Of a stretch of 64,000 bases of DNA, positions 45,355 through 53,366 are shown piece by piece. How positions within the stretch are numbered: the stretch's first letter is position 1; every line of letters starts with the position of its first letter. Origin of the DNA: Aliiroseovarius sp. GTDB taxonomy: Bacteria; Pseudomonadota; Alphaproteobacteria; Rhodobacterales; Rhodobacteraceae. The notes under the pieces are model-generated. The model saw only the letters and a program-made list of their open reading frames with translations, did no database searches and was not told where the DNA came from. Location: NCBI RefSeq assembly GCF_030148435.1, contig NZ_JASBTN010000079.1, positions 117,891 to 181,890 of the forward strand, in the 5' to 3' direction. A program made the translations under genes and the position numbers.

Positions 45355-45387
45355 ATAGGGCCAGTTGCTTTTCTTGCTTAAGTCCAG
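45355..45387 (-). promoter_or_regulatory. Paired TauR boxes in the tpa/tauABC divergent promoter
   Basis: On the minus strand CTGGACTTAA (45387-45378) matches the TauR consensus CTGGACYTAA fully and CTGGCCCTAT (45364-45355) matches 8/10, 23 bp apart, as at xsc. The site lies 83-115 bp before tpa and about 235 bp before tauA, so it may serve one or both directions. The rest of this 349-bp gap is AT-rich and gene-free. Confidence 0.75.
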
Positions 45388-45451
45388 TGAGGCGTTTTGA
45401 TTTTGGTAAAATATTTGGCGTTTTGAGTGTAAATTTTTGAAAAAAAACGAA

Positions 45452-45506
45452 AAAGACGTGACCGAATTGCCGCGGCCAACTGGTTTTTGCGGGGCGTGAC
45501 GTCTTT
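45452..45506 (+). promoter_or_regulatory. Inverted repeat upstream of tauA
   Basis: AAAGACGT (45452-45459) and ACGTCTTT (45499-45506) are perfect inverted copies 39 nt apart, in the AT-rich region before tauA. Both arms lie next to a GTGAC sequence. May be a second regulatory element for tauABC. Confidence 0.35.
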
Positions 45507-45621
45507 CGCGGCATAAAAAATCGTTGATATGCGCCCTTCATGGCCTAGGCTTTGAGGACAGCGACCGGGACCACCCGGCGGGGCGACACGGCCCGACTTC
45601 TTTTCAACACGGGAGACACTT

Positions 45622-46611
45622 ATGACAATGAAATCAAAACTTCTCGGCGCAGCCGCTTTCGCTCTGTTCGGTCAGGCGGCAATGGCCCAGGACATTACCG
45701 TTGCCTATTTCCTGGAATGGCCGATGCCCTTCCAATATGCCAAGGCCACCGGCATGTATGACGAGGCACTGGGCGGCACCGTGACATGGCGCGCCTTCGG
45801 CTCGGGCACGGAAATGTCTGCCGCGATGGCGTCGGGTGACGTGCAAATCGCGGTCAGCCAGGGCGTACCGCCCTTCGTGGTTGCGGCCTCTGGCGGTCAG
45901 GACCTTCAGATCGTCGATGTCGCGGTCAGCTATTCCGAGAACGACAACTGCGTTGTGGCCGAAGCGCTGGAGATCGACAAGATGTCAGCTGGTGAATTGG
46001 CCGGGCGCAAGGTCGCCGTGCCGCTGGGCACCGCCGCGCATTACGGTTTTCTGAGCCAGATGAATTACTTCGGTGTCGACATCGCCTCGCTGGACATCGT
46101 CAACATGAACCCGCCCGAGGGCGCCGCGGCGCTGGCCCAGGGCGCGGTGGACATGGCCTGCGGCTGGGGAGGCTCGCTGCGCCGCATGATGGAACATGGC
46201 AATGTGCTGCTGACCGGTGCCGAGAAGGAAGAGATCGGCATTCTCGTCTTTGACGTGACCTCGGCCCCGGCCGGCTATGTCGCCGAGAACCCGGAAACCG
46301 TCGCCACCTTCCTGGAAGTGACCGCCAAGGCGAACGCCATGTGGGCTGACCCGGCCAACCAGGCCGAGATGCTGCCGGTGATCGCCAAGGACGCGGGCAT
46401 GGACGAGGCCGCCACCCGCGCTACCATCGACACGTTCAAGTTCCCCACCGTGGATGAACAGCTGGGCGAAGGCTGGCTGGGCGGCGGTGCGCAGGCCTTC
46501 ATGAAGGGCGTGGCCGACATCTTCGTCGACGCAGGCTCGATCGACGCGGCGCTGGACAGCTATGACGCTGCGGTCAACACCGGTCCGCTGAAAGCCGTCG
46601 GCGGCATGTAA
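45622..46611 (+). CDS. tauA: Taurine ABC transporter substrate-binding protein
   Basis: 329 residues, periplasmic. Signal peptide 1-23 (MTMKSKLLGAAAFALFGQAAMAQ, cut near AMA-QD). The mature part begins ITVAYFLEWPMPFQYAKATG, the SsuA/TauA fold with aromatic residues near the sulfonate site. GGGAGACACTT precedes the ATG. First gene of tauABC, divergent from tpa, with a GC hairpin after it that may protect its part of the mRNA so it is made in excess over TauB and TauC. Confidence 0.93.
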   Translation: MTMKSKLLGAAAFALFGQAAMAQDITVAYFLEWPMPFQYAKATGMYDEALGGTVTWRAFGSGTEMSAAMASGDVQIAVSQGVPPFVVAASGGQDLQIVDVAVSYSENDNCVVAEALEIDKMSAGELAGRKVAVPLGTAAHYGFLSQMNYFGVDIASLDIVNMNPPEGAAALAQGAVDMACGWGGSLRRMMEHGNVLLTGAEKEEIGILVFDVTSAPAGYVAENPETVATFLEVTAKANAMWADPANQAEMLPVIAKDAGMDEAATRATIDTFKFPTVDEQLGEGWLGGGAQAFMKGVADIFVDAGSIDAALDSYDAAVNTGPLKAVGGM

Positions 46612-46633
46612 AACCCTTGATTTCAAGGTGCCT

Positions 46634-46657
46634 GGCGGCGGGCCGAAGCCTGCCGCC
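46634..46657 (+). other. Intercistronic hairpin between tauA and tauB
   Basis: GGCGGCGGGC (46634-46643) pairs with GCCTGCCGCC (46648-46657), with one G-T pair, around a CGAA loop. No T-run, so it more likely stabilises the upstream tauA transcript than ends it. Confidence 0.55.
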
Positions 46658-46699
46658 GGGCCTTATGCACCCACTCACAACCTGAAAAGGAGGGACCGC

Positions 46700-47506
46700 A
46701 TGGGCGGGATTTCCATCCAAGGCATTTCCATGCGCTTCGACCTGCCGAACGGCAGCCATGTTCAGGCGCTGCAAGATGTCTCACTCGACCTGAAACCGGG
46801 CGAGCTATTGAGCGTGCTGGGCCCCTCGGGCTGCGGCAAGACCACACTTCTGAACATCGTGGCGGGCTTTCTGGCCCCGACCGAAGGACAGATCGAGCTG
46901 AACGGCCACGTGGTAACGGGACCGGATGCGGAACGCGGCATGGTATTTCAGCAGGGCGCCCTGTTCGAATGGATGTCGGTGCGCGAAAACGTCAGCTTCG
47001 GCCCGCGCATGCGCGGCCAGCGCGAGGCTGAATGGGCCGAACGTGTCGACCACCTGCTGGATGTCACCGGCTTGGGCGATTTCAAGGAAAAGTCGGTCTA
47101 TGAACTTTCCGGCGGCATGCAGCAGCGCGTGGCGCTGGCCCGTTGCCTTGCCAATGATCCGGACGTGATCCTGATGGACGAACCGCTGGGCGCACTGGAT
47201 GCGCTGACGCGCGAGAAGATGCAGGGTCTGGTCCTGAAACTCTGGAAAGAGACCGGCAAGACCATCATCCTGATCACCCACTCGGTTGAAGAGGCGCTGC
47301 TTCTGGGGGAACGCCTGCTGGTGATGGCCCCACGTCCGGGCCGCATCCACAAGGAATACAATCTGCCGTTTGCCGACATGGGTGTCGACATGGACCTTCG
47401 CGAGGTCAAGAAGAACCCGGATTTCGCCGAAAAACGCGAGGAAATCCTGGGCATGATCTGGGACATGGAAGAAGAAATCATGGGTCGGTCGGAGGATGCG
47501 GCATGA
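46700..47506 (+). CDS. tauB: Taurine ABC transporter ATP-binding protein
   Basis: 268 residues. Walker A GPSGCGKTT, Q-loop MVFQQGALFEW, signature LSGGMQQR, Walker B VILMDEP and the H-loop ITHSVEEAL are all intact. Nitrate/sulfonate (SsuB/TauB) type. AGGAGGGACCGC precedes the ATG at 46700. The last codons overlap tauC (ATGA). Drives uptake at the inner membrane with TauC. Confidence 0.93.
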   Translation: MGGISIQGISMRFDLPNGSHVQALQDVSLDLKPGELLSVLGPSGCGKTTLLNIVAGFLAPTEGQIELNGHVVTGPDAERGMVFQQGALFEWMSVRENVSFGPRMRGQREAEWAERVDHLLDVTGLGDFKEKSVYELSGGMQQRVALARCLANDPDVILMDEPLGALDALTREKMQGLVLKLWKETGKTIILITHSVEEALLLGERLLVMAPRPGRIHKEYNLPFADMGVDMDLREVKKNPDFAEKREEILGMIWDMEEEIMGRSEDAA

Positions 47507-48774
47507 GCGGGCTTCTGATCTTCATCATCTATGTCGCCAATTTCGTCGGCGCCTTCTTCGTCGTACGATTCATCGTAAGCCGCATGACCGCGCGGGCGGA
47601 TTTCACCTCGCTGAAAACCGTGACCTTCGGCGACGAAAGCGCCGTCAGGCCCAACCGGGCGGCCAGTGTCATCTCGGTCGTGACCATCTACCTGATCTGG
47701 GGCGCCTTTACCGGTTCCTCCTATGTGCCGCTGCACGCGCCGGGGCCCTTCGTTGGGGATACCTCCTTCACCTATACGGTGTCGGATGGCAACCAGTCCG
47801 ACGATGGCACCGTGCATGTGCGTGTCTTCAGGGTTGGCGAAGAAGTCGAGGACATTACCGCCGAACCCGGCGAGGGCTTCGCCAAGAACGACGCCGCCAA
47901 CATCGGCGCCTGGCGCTCGGGTCTGATCCGGGTCGACAGGAATGACGAACTGGGCCGTGACGCCGGCATGGTCGTCACCGCCGTCGACGGCGAGCCGATC
48001 GAGCCCGGCGGCGAGGTCCGCGTGGCCGATGGCACAGTGTCGATGACGGCCAAGGGCACGCTCTCCTTCGCGCCGGCCACCGGCTGGCAGATGGAGCCGA
48101 TCTGGCTGCCCAGCCCCGAATCGGTGGTCGCGCGGACCCTCAGCGTGGCCTCGGAGGGCTATCAGAACTTCACCCTGTGGGAGCACCTGGGTTTCTCGCT
48201 GATGCGCGTGATCGTCGGGTTCTTCTTCGGCGCCCTGGTCGGCATCCCGCTGGGCTATGCCATGGGTCTGTCGGACTGGTTCCGCGGCTGGTTCGACCCG
48301 ATCGTCGAATTCATGCGTCCCGTGCCGCCGCTGGCGCTGATCCCGCTGGTGATCATCTGGGCGGGCATCGGGGAGGCCGGCAAGATCATCCTCCTGTTCC
48401 TGGCGGCCCTATGGATCATGACGATTGCGGCAAGGGCGGGCGTGTCCGGGGTGAATATCACCAAGGTGCACGCGGCCTATTCGCTGGGGGCCTCGCGGTT
48501 CCAGCTGATGCGCCATGTGATCGTGCCGAACTCTCTTCCCGAAATCTTCACCGGGGCCCGTGTGGCCATGGGGGTCTGCTGGGGCACGGTTGTGGCCGCC
48601 GAACTGGTTGCCGCCGAGAAGGGCGCGGGCATGATGATCATGGTCGCCAGCCGCTTCCAGCTGACCGATATCGTGATCATGGGGATCATCCTGATCGGCA
48701 TCATCGGCTATGGCATCGATATCCTGATGCGCAGGGCCGAGAACTGGCTGGTGCCCTGGAAGGGCAAGCACTGA
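47503..48774 (+). CDS. tauC: Taurine ABC transporter permease with a cadherin-like periplasmic insert
   Basis: 423 residues, against about 250-290 for usual TauC/SsuC. Two hydrophobic segments near 3-24 and 53-72 are followed by an extra region at about 78-199. That insert contains GDTSFTYTVSDGNQSDDGTV and later EPIEPGGEVRVADGTVSMTA, patterns typical of cadherin-like/tandem-95 beta-sandwich repeats of surface adhesins. After WLPSPESVV the normal permease returns, with the EAA loop AAYSLGASRFQLMRHVIVPNSLPEIF. The insert falls in the periplasmic loop after the second hydrophobic segment, where TauA docks. GC and codon use do not change there. The frame is continuous, so it is not a frameshift. 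Confidence 0.9.
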   Translation: MSGLLIFIIYVANFVGAFFVVRFIVSRMTARADFTSLKTVTFGDESAVRPNRAASVISVVTIYLIWGAFTGSSYVPLHAPGPFVGDTSFTYTVSDGNQSDDGTVHVRVFRVGEEVEDITAEPGEGFAKNDAANIGAWRSGLIRVDRNDELGRDAGMVVTAVDGEPIEPGGEVRVADGTVSMTAKGTLSFAPATGWQMEPIWLPSPESVVARTLSVASEGYQNFTLWEHLGFSLMRVIVGFFFGALVGIPLGYAMGLSDWFRGWFDPIVEFMRPVPPLALIPLVIIWAGIGEAGKIILLFLAALWIMTIAARAGVSGVNITKVHAAYSLGASRFQLMRHVIVPNSLPEIFTGARVAMGVCWGTVVAAELVAAEKGAGMMIMVASRFQLTDIVIMGIILIGIIGYGIDILMRRAENWLVPWKGKH

Positions 48775-48793
48775 TCGCCGCACAAGATACCGG

Positions 48794-48850
48794 CCCGGGC
48801 GCTCGCGCCCGGGTTATCTCTTGCCCGGGCCGCCGCGCCCGGGTTATCTG
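48794..48850. repeat. Two tandem CCCGGGC...GCGCCCGGGTTATCT units
   Basis: Two 27-nt units begin at 48794 and 48824. Each is a hairpin of CCCGGGC and GCCCGGG arms followed by TTATCT, with different short loops. They lie between the tauC stop and the GntR start; the second covers its ribosome-site region. Could be a terminator-like or regulatory element. Confidence 0.5.
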
Positions 48851-48855
48851 ACCGC

Positions 48856-49503
48856 ATGGCAGGGCAGACAAATACCATCCTCAACACCATTCTTGAAGGT
48901 ATCGACAAGGGCGAGCTGAACCCGGGCGATGCGATCGACGAAGGCGCCCTGATGGCGCGTTACGGCATCTCGCGCACCCCGCTGCGCGAGGCCTTGCTGC
49001 GTCTGGAAGCGATGGGGCTGGTCGATCGCCAGCCGCGCAAGGGGGCGACGCTGTTCAAGCCCACGCTGGAGGAATTCCTGGCCATCCTCGAAGTGCATGC
49101 CAAGCTGGAAGGCCAGGCCGCCGCGCTTGCCTCGCGGCGCATGTCGCCGGCCGAAGCCGAACGCCTGGAGGCAATCGTCACCGCCTGTGAGCGCCACGCG
49201 CAGGAGTTCGGAGGCACCGACCCGGACGCCTATTACCAGTTGAACCTTCAGTTTCACAAAGTGGTGGCGGAGGCGTCGGGAAACCCGTTCCTGCTGGACA
49301 TGATCAAGATGAATGCGCGCAAGCTGCTGGCCTATTATCGCGCGCGCTATCGCTATCCCGGAGCTGTGGCGGAATCGGCGCGCGAACACCGCGAACTGGC
49401 CCGGCTGATCACCTCGCGCCAGGCGGCAGCGGCCGAGAATTACATGGCCCGCCACGTGCAGTTCGACCGGGTCACGGTGATGGACCTGCTGGCCGCGCTG
49501 TAG
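48856..49503 (+). CDS. GntR family regulator, FadR/FCD type
   Basis: 215 residues. Winged-helix part with AIDEGALMARYGISRTPLRE and LLRLEAMGLVDRQPRKGA, then an FCD helical domain with metal/ligand residues (LNLQFHKVVAEASG, HRELARLI). FCD regulators sense small carboxylic acids. Placed after tauC but separated by a tandem hairpin repeat, and before the amidotransferase/P450 cluster, which is the likely target. No ribosome site is obvious, perhaps because the hairpin repeat covers it. Confidence 0.85.
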   Translation: MAGQTNTILNTILEGIDKGELNPGDAIDEGALMARYGISRTPLREALLRLEAMGLVDRQPRKGATLFKPTLEEFLAILEVHAKLEGQAAALASRRMSPAEAERLEAIVTACERHAQEFGGTDPDAYYQLNLQFHKVVAEASGNPFLLDMIKMNARKLLAYYRARYRYPGAVAESAREHRELARLITSRQAAAAENYMARHVQFDRVTVMDLLAAL

Positions 49504-49547
49504 CGCGGGAAGCCCTTGCGGGCTGTCGCTGCGCTCGGGTCTTGAGC

Positions 49548-49579
49548 CTCCGGCGGGGATATTTGTGGAAAGATGAAAG
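49548..49579 (+). repeat. Interspersed repeat copy 2 (GGGGATATTTGTGGAAAGATG)
   Basis: CTCCGGCGGGGATATTTGTGG followed by AAAGATGAAAG. Related to copies at 21882 and 54222. It sits in the convergent gap directly before the stop codon of the amidotransferase gene. Confidence 0.65.
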
Positions 49580-49583
49580 TGAT

Positions 49584-50288
49584 CTAGCGGACTGAGCCGC
49601 GCAGAAACGCGACGATCCAGCGTCCGAACTTTTCATTTTCAGCCGTTTGGCCCAGGGAGGCGCGGGCGGCGTCTATGACCTCCTCCGGTTTCTGATCCGC
49701 CAGCTCATCTACCAGCGCAGCAATGAAGTGATGGGTCATTTCGGGGTGATATTGCGTGGTAAAGACGTGATCCCCGATCACGAAGCCGCCGACCGGGCAG
49801 TCGGCGTTTCCGATGGTCACTTTCGCCCCTTCGGGCAGGTCCACCACCTGTTCGATATGGGCCGCGTACTGGCGCAGGGGGCCGGCCTCCATCCAGGGAG
49901 CCGGCTCTGTCACCCTGGTTTCCGTGGTGCCAAAGACCCAGCCGCCGGGGTTTTGCGCCACGTGCCCGCCAAGCGCCATGGCGATCGCCTGGTGGCCGAA
50001 ACAGGCGCCGAACAGTGGTGTGCCGCGCGCCACGATGCGGCGGATGAGGGCAAAGAGCGTATCCAGCCAGGGGTCCACATCATGCACCGAGGCCGGGCTG
50101 CCGGTAATGATCCACCCGTCGTAGACCGATTCGTCCGTCGGAAACTGACCATCCTTTACCGAATAGACCGTGAAACGCGCATCCGGCATCAGCGGTGAAA
50201 GCAACGCCTGCCATTTTTCGCCATCCTTCGGATGTTGCCGGGCGAATTCGCTTTCATCCGTATTCGACATCAGGATCGCAAGGCGCAT
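49584..50288 (-). CDS. Class I glutamine amidotransferase-like hydrolase
   Basis: 234 residues. Catalytic Cys in LFGACFGHQAIAMALGG and His/Glu in TTQYHPEMTHHF form the class I triad. Stand-alone proteins of this type hydrolyse gamma-glutamyl bonds or supply ammonia. Here it faces a P450 and, beyond it, a glutamine-synthetase-like ligase, which suggests it removes the gamma-glutamyl group from a pathway intermediate, as PuuD does. GMP-synthase-like ammonia supply is the alternative. Divergent promoter with the P450. Confidence 0.85.
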   Translation of the reverse strand: MRLAILMSNTDESEFARQHPKDGEKWQALLSPLMPDARFTVYSVKDGQFPTDESVYDGWIITGSPASVHDVDPWLDTLFALIRRIVARGTPLFGACFGHQAIAMALGGHVAQNPGGWVFGTTETRVTEPAPWMEAGPLRQYAAHIEQVVDLPEGAKVTIGNADCPVGGFVIGDHVFTTQYHPEMTHHFIAALVDELADQKPEEVIDAARASLGQTAENEKFGRWIVAFLRGSVR

Positions 50289-50300
50289 GATCTTTTTCCT

Positions 50301-50325
50301 TTACTTGCTTAACATGTTACTTAAT
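50301..50325. promoter_or_regulatory. Candidate operator between amidotransferase and P450
   Basis: TAACATGTTA (50310-50319) is a perfect 10-bp palindrome in an AT-rich stretch, and TTACTT occurs on both sides (50301 and 50317). It lies 22-31 bp before the amidotransferase start and 54-63 bp before the P450 start. The nearby GntR protein is a possible binder. Confidence 0.45.
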
Positions 50326-50372
50326 ATATTTTTGAACGCGCAAACAATACACAAAATCTCAGGGAGGCGCGC

Positions 50373-51623
50373 ATGACGGTCTGGACCCCCACCGACAGTG
50401 GGCACGAAAATCTTTACGACCACGACGTGTTTGCGAAGGGCGCGCCGCACAACACATTCAAGCGCCTGCGCGACGAGGATCCGCTGAGCTGGACCGACTG
50501 GCCCGATGGCGAAGGCTTCTGGAACGTTGTCCGCCACGAGGACATCGCGGCTCTGAACGTGAATTACCAGCTCATGTCGTCGGCCCGCGGCATCCGCATG
50601 GAGGACCAGACCTATGAGGAATACCTCGCGCGGCGCACCTTTCAGGAGACTGACCCGCCCGAACACATGAAAACGCGCATGCGGGTGGGCAAGGCGTTTT
50701 CGCGCCCCGTAGTGGCCGGGTTCGAAGATCAGATCCGTGAGCTCTGCCACCCGATCCTCGACAAGGCGTTTGAGATGGGCAGCTTCGATGCCACCCACGA
50801 AATCGCCCGGCAACTGCCGATGATGATGCTGGGCCGAATTCTTGGCACGCCGGACGAGGACCTGCCCTGGCTGGTCGAAAAGGGCGATGCGCTGATTGCC
50901 AACACCGATCCGGATTTCACCGATCACGTGCTCGACAGGATGCAGACCGACGAATACCGCATGATGCCCTTCAACAGCCCGGCCGGGGCTGAGCTGTTCG
51001 ATTACGCCAAGCGCCTTCTGGCCGAGAAGGAGCGCAAGGGCGACACCGAGGGCGTGCTGCACATGATCCTGCAGCCGGACCGTGACGGCAATGTCATGCC
51101 CGAACACGAGTTTCGCAACTTCTTCTGCCTGCTGGTGGCGGCGGGCAATGACACCACGCGCTATTCCATCGCCGGTGGGCTGCAGGCCATGGCGCATCAG
51201 CCGGAGCTGCTGGCCCAGCTGAAAAGCGGCGAGGTCTGGGACACCATGGCCGATGAGGTGATCCGCTGGGCCACGCCCGCGCTGTATTTCCGCCGCACCG
51301 CGACGCGCGACCACGAGATGCATGGCAAGACCATCCGCGAGGGCGACAAGGTGCTGCTCTGGTGGGCTTCGGCCAACCGGGACGAGGCCGTGTTCGACGA
51401 CCCGTTCCGCGTCGATTTCGCCCGCAGCCCGAACAGGCACATGAGTTTCGGCCAGGGTGGCCCGCATGTCTGCCTGGGCATGCACCTGGCACGGCTCGAA
51501 GTGCGCGTGCTGTTTGAGGAAATCGCGAAACGTGTCACTGTGATCGAACCCACGGGGGATCACGCGTTCCTGCGCTCGAATTTCGTGGGCGGGATCAAGA
51601 GCTTGCCGGTCCGCATGGCGTAA
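50373..51623 (+). CDS. Cytochrome P450
   Basis: 416 residues, soluble bacterial type. I-helix AAGNDTTR, K-helix ExxR in ADEVIRW, and the haem loop FGQGGPHVCLGMHLAR with the Cys ligand are all intact. It should hydroxylate or dealkylate a small substrate with electrons from the ferredoxin two genes downstream. GGGAGGCGCGC precedes the ATG. Leads a unit with a glutamine-synthetase-like ligase and ferredoxin. No ferredoxin reductase is in the window. Substrate unknown; a gamma-glutamyl amide is my working guess. Confidence 0.92.
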   Translation: MTVWTPTDSGHENLYDHDVFAKGAPHNTFKRLRDEDPLSWTDWPDGEGFWNVVRHEDIAALNVNYQLMSSARGIRMEDQTYEEYLARRTFQETDPPEHMKTRMRVGKAFSRPVVAGFEDQIRELCHPILDKAFEMGSFDATHEIARQLPMMMLGRILGTPDEDLPWLVEKGDALIANTDPDFTDHVLDRMQTDEYRMMPFNSPAGAELFDYAKRLLAEKERKGDTEGVLHMILQPDRDGNVMPEHEFRNFFCLLVAAGNDTTRYSIAGGLQAMAHQPELLAQLKSGEVWDTMADEVIRWATPALYFRRTATRDHEMHGKTIREGDKVLLWWASANRDEAVFDDPFRVDFARSPNRHMSFGQGGPHVCLGMHLARLEVRVLFEEIAKRVTVIEPTGDHAFLRSNFVGGIKSLPVRMA

Positions 51624-51679
51624 CGGTGAAACCGGGTCGCGGGGAGGCGACCACCAAAAGGATCGTGGGAGGGACAGAG

Positions 51680-52969
51680 ATGAAAGACCGGCTGCGCGCC
51701 ATGTGGTGCGACCACCTCAGCATCATGCGGGGCAAATACCTGCCGAATGGCAAGATCGGCGATGGGACCACGCGCTTCTGCCGCTCAACCTTCGGGGTGC
51801 ATTACGACAAGGACCTGCTGGACGCTCCCGGCGCGATGATGAAACAGGGCCTGCCCGACATGGAACTGCGCTGGAAGGCCGAGGATATCCGCGACGGCTG
51901 GGAGCGCTCGACCAAGGTGGTGCTTGGCGATCTTTACGACCACCACGGCAACCTGCTGGACCTCGACGGGCGGGGCGCGCTGAAACGCGCGGTCGCGGCC
52001 TGGGGCGAGATGGGGCTGACGCCGATGGTCGGAATCGAGCTGGAATGCTACGCGCTGGTTGGCAATGAAAACGGCCGGTTGGTGCCCTATGACGCGCCGG
52101 GGGGCGTGGTTTATGGCACCGGTCCGTTCACCGATCCGCTGCGCGTGTTTGACGACATCTGGGAACGTGCCGACGATCTGGGCTTCAACGTCGATATGTT
52201 CACCGCCGAATATGACAGCCCGCAGTTCGAAATGACCCTGACCTTCGACGAGGCGGTGAAGGCCGTGGATGACATCGTGCTGTTCCGCCAGATGGCGCGC
52301 GAGGTCGCGCTGGAGCACGGCGTGGTGCTGACCTTCCTGCCCAAGCCGATCGCCGAGGCGGGTGGATCGGGCATGCACATCAACTTCTCCTTCCGCAAGG
52401 ACGATGGCGGCAATGCGCTGGACAACGGGCCGGTCGGGGGGCCAGAACACATGAACGATCTGGCGCGCGACTGTATTTCCGGTCTCATGCATCATCACCG
52501 CGGGCTGGCCGGGCTGCTGGCCCCGACGGCGAACAGCTACCAGCGGATGCAGCCGGGCATCCTGTCGGGCTACTGGCAGAACTGGGGCGGCGACCACCGC
52601 TGTGTCACCACGCGCATATCGGGCGAGGGCGGGGCAAAGTCGCGGCTGGAACACCGGATGGCGGATGCCACGGCGAACCCCTATACCGCCACGGCGGCGG
52701 TGTTGCAGGCGGCGCTGTTGGGGGTCCGGAACAGCTATGACCTTGTGCCCGCAGAGACCGGGGATGGGTTCGACCGCACCGATGCCAAACAGGGCACGGC
52801 GGTTGATCTGAAACGGGCGATGAACGATCTTGAGGCCGACACGGTTCTGGGTGACGCCGTGGGGCGTACCCTGGTCGACAACCATATCTTCATGAAGCGC
52901 AAGGAAGTCCTCAAGACCCGCGACCTCGAAGGTGACGGGCTGAGGGATTTCTACGTCTACTTCTTGTAA
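51680..52969 (+). CDS. Glutamine-synthetase-like gamma-glutamyl ligase
   Basis: 429 residues, GS fold. Metal/ATP parts are seen in PMVGIELECYAL, FTAEYDSPQFEMTL, GSGMHINFSFRK and SRLEHRMADATANPY. Shorter, with a divergent N-terminus compared with GlnA (MKDRLRAMWCDHLSIMRGKY), it resembles GlnT/PuuA-type ligases that join glutamate to amines rather than ammonia. GGAGGGACAGAG precedes the ATG at 51680. It lies between the P450 and the ferredoxin, which points to a catabolic pathway through gamma-glutamyl intermediates. Confidence 0.85.
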   Translation: MKDRLRAMWCDHLSIMRGKYLPNGKIGDGTTRFCRSTFGVHYDKDLLDAPGAMMKQGLPDMELRWKAEDIRDGWERSTKVVLGDLYDHHGNLLDLDGRGALKRAVAAWGEMGLTPMVGIELECYALVGNENGRLVPYDAPGGVVYGTGPFTDPLRVFDDIWERADDLGFNVDMFTAEYDSPQFEMTLTFDEAVKAVDDIVLFRQMAREVALEHGVVLTFLPKPIAEAGGSGMHINFSFRKDDGGNALDNGPVGGPEHMNDLARDCISGLMHHHRGLAGLLAPTANSYQRMQPGILSGYWQNWGGDHRCVTTRISGEGGAKSRLEHRMADATANPYTATAAVLQAALLGVRNSYDLVPAETGDGFDRTDAKQGTAVDLKRAMNDLEADTVLGDAVGRTLVDNHIFMKRKEVLKTRDLEGDGLRDFYVYFL

Positions 52970-52986
52970 ACACGGGAGAAAACAGG

Positions 52987-53301
52987 ATGAAAGTAACTTG
53001 GGTTCTGCCCCGGGGGGATGAGGTCGTGGCCGAGGTGGCCGAAGGCACCAGCCTGATGGAGGCGGCCGTTGCCAACAATGTGGCGGGCGTGGATGGCGAA
53101 TGCGGCGGGTCGCTCAGCTGTGCGACCTGTCATGTGCAGGTTGACGCCGATTGGCGCGAAAAGACCGGCGAGGTCGGCGAGTTCGAGGACGCGATGCTGG
53201 ACATGGTCGAGGATCGCTCCGACGCCTCGCGCCTGTCTTGCCAGGTCCGCATGTCCCCGGCGCTGGACGGTATCCGCCTGACGGTGCCTGAACCGGGCTG
53301 A
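52987..53301 (+). CDS. [2Fe-2S] ferredoxin, adrenodoxin/putidaredoxin type
   Basis: 104 residues. Cluster ligands C39, C45, C48 (GECGGSLSCATCHV) and C85 (RLSCQVRM) give the C-x5-C-x2-C pattern of P450-linked ferredoxins. It begins 17 bp after the ligase stop and is very likely the electron donor of the P450 at 50373. A matching reductase is not nearby and may be shared with another system. Confidence 0.93.
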   Translation: MKVTWVLPRGDEVVAEVAEGTSLMEAAVANNVAGVDGECGGSLSCATCHVQVDADWREKTGEVGEFEDAMLDMVEDRSDASRLSCQVRMSPALDGIRLTVPEPG

Positions 53302-53366
53302 GCGCGTATCGCGCACCTTGACGGGTGCTCCTGCCGCAGGCTTAGTCTGGTGGCAGGAGGAGAGCC

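Noticed and set aside
47503..48774. TauC insert as an assembly error or frameshift
   Set aside because: The frame is open throughout, codon use is unchanged, and the permease motifs before and after are in the same frame.
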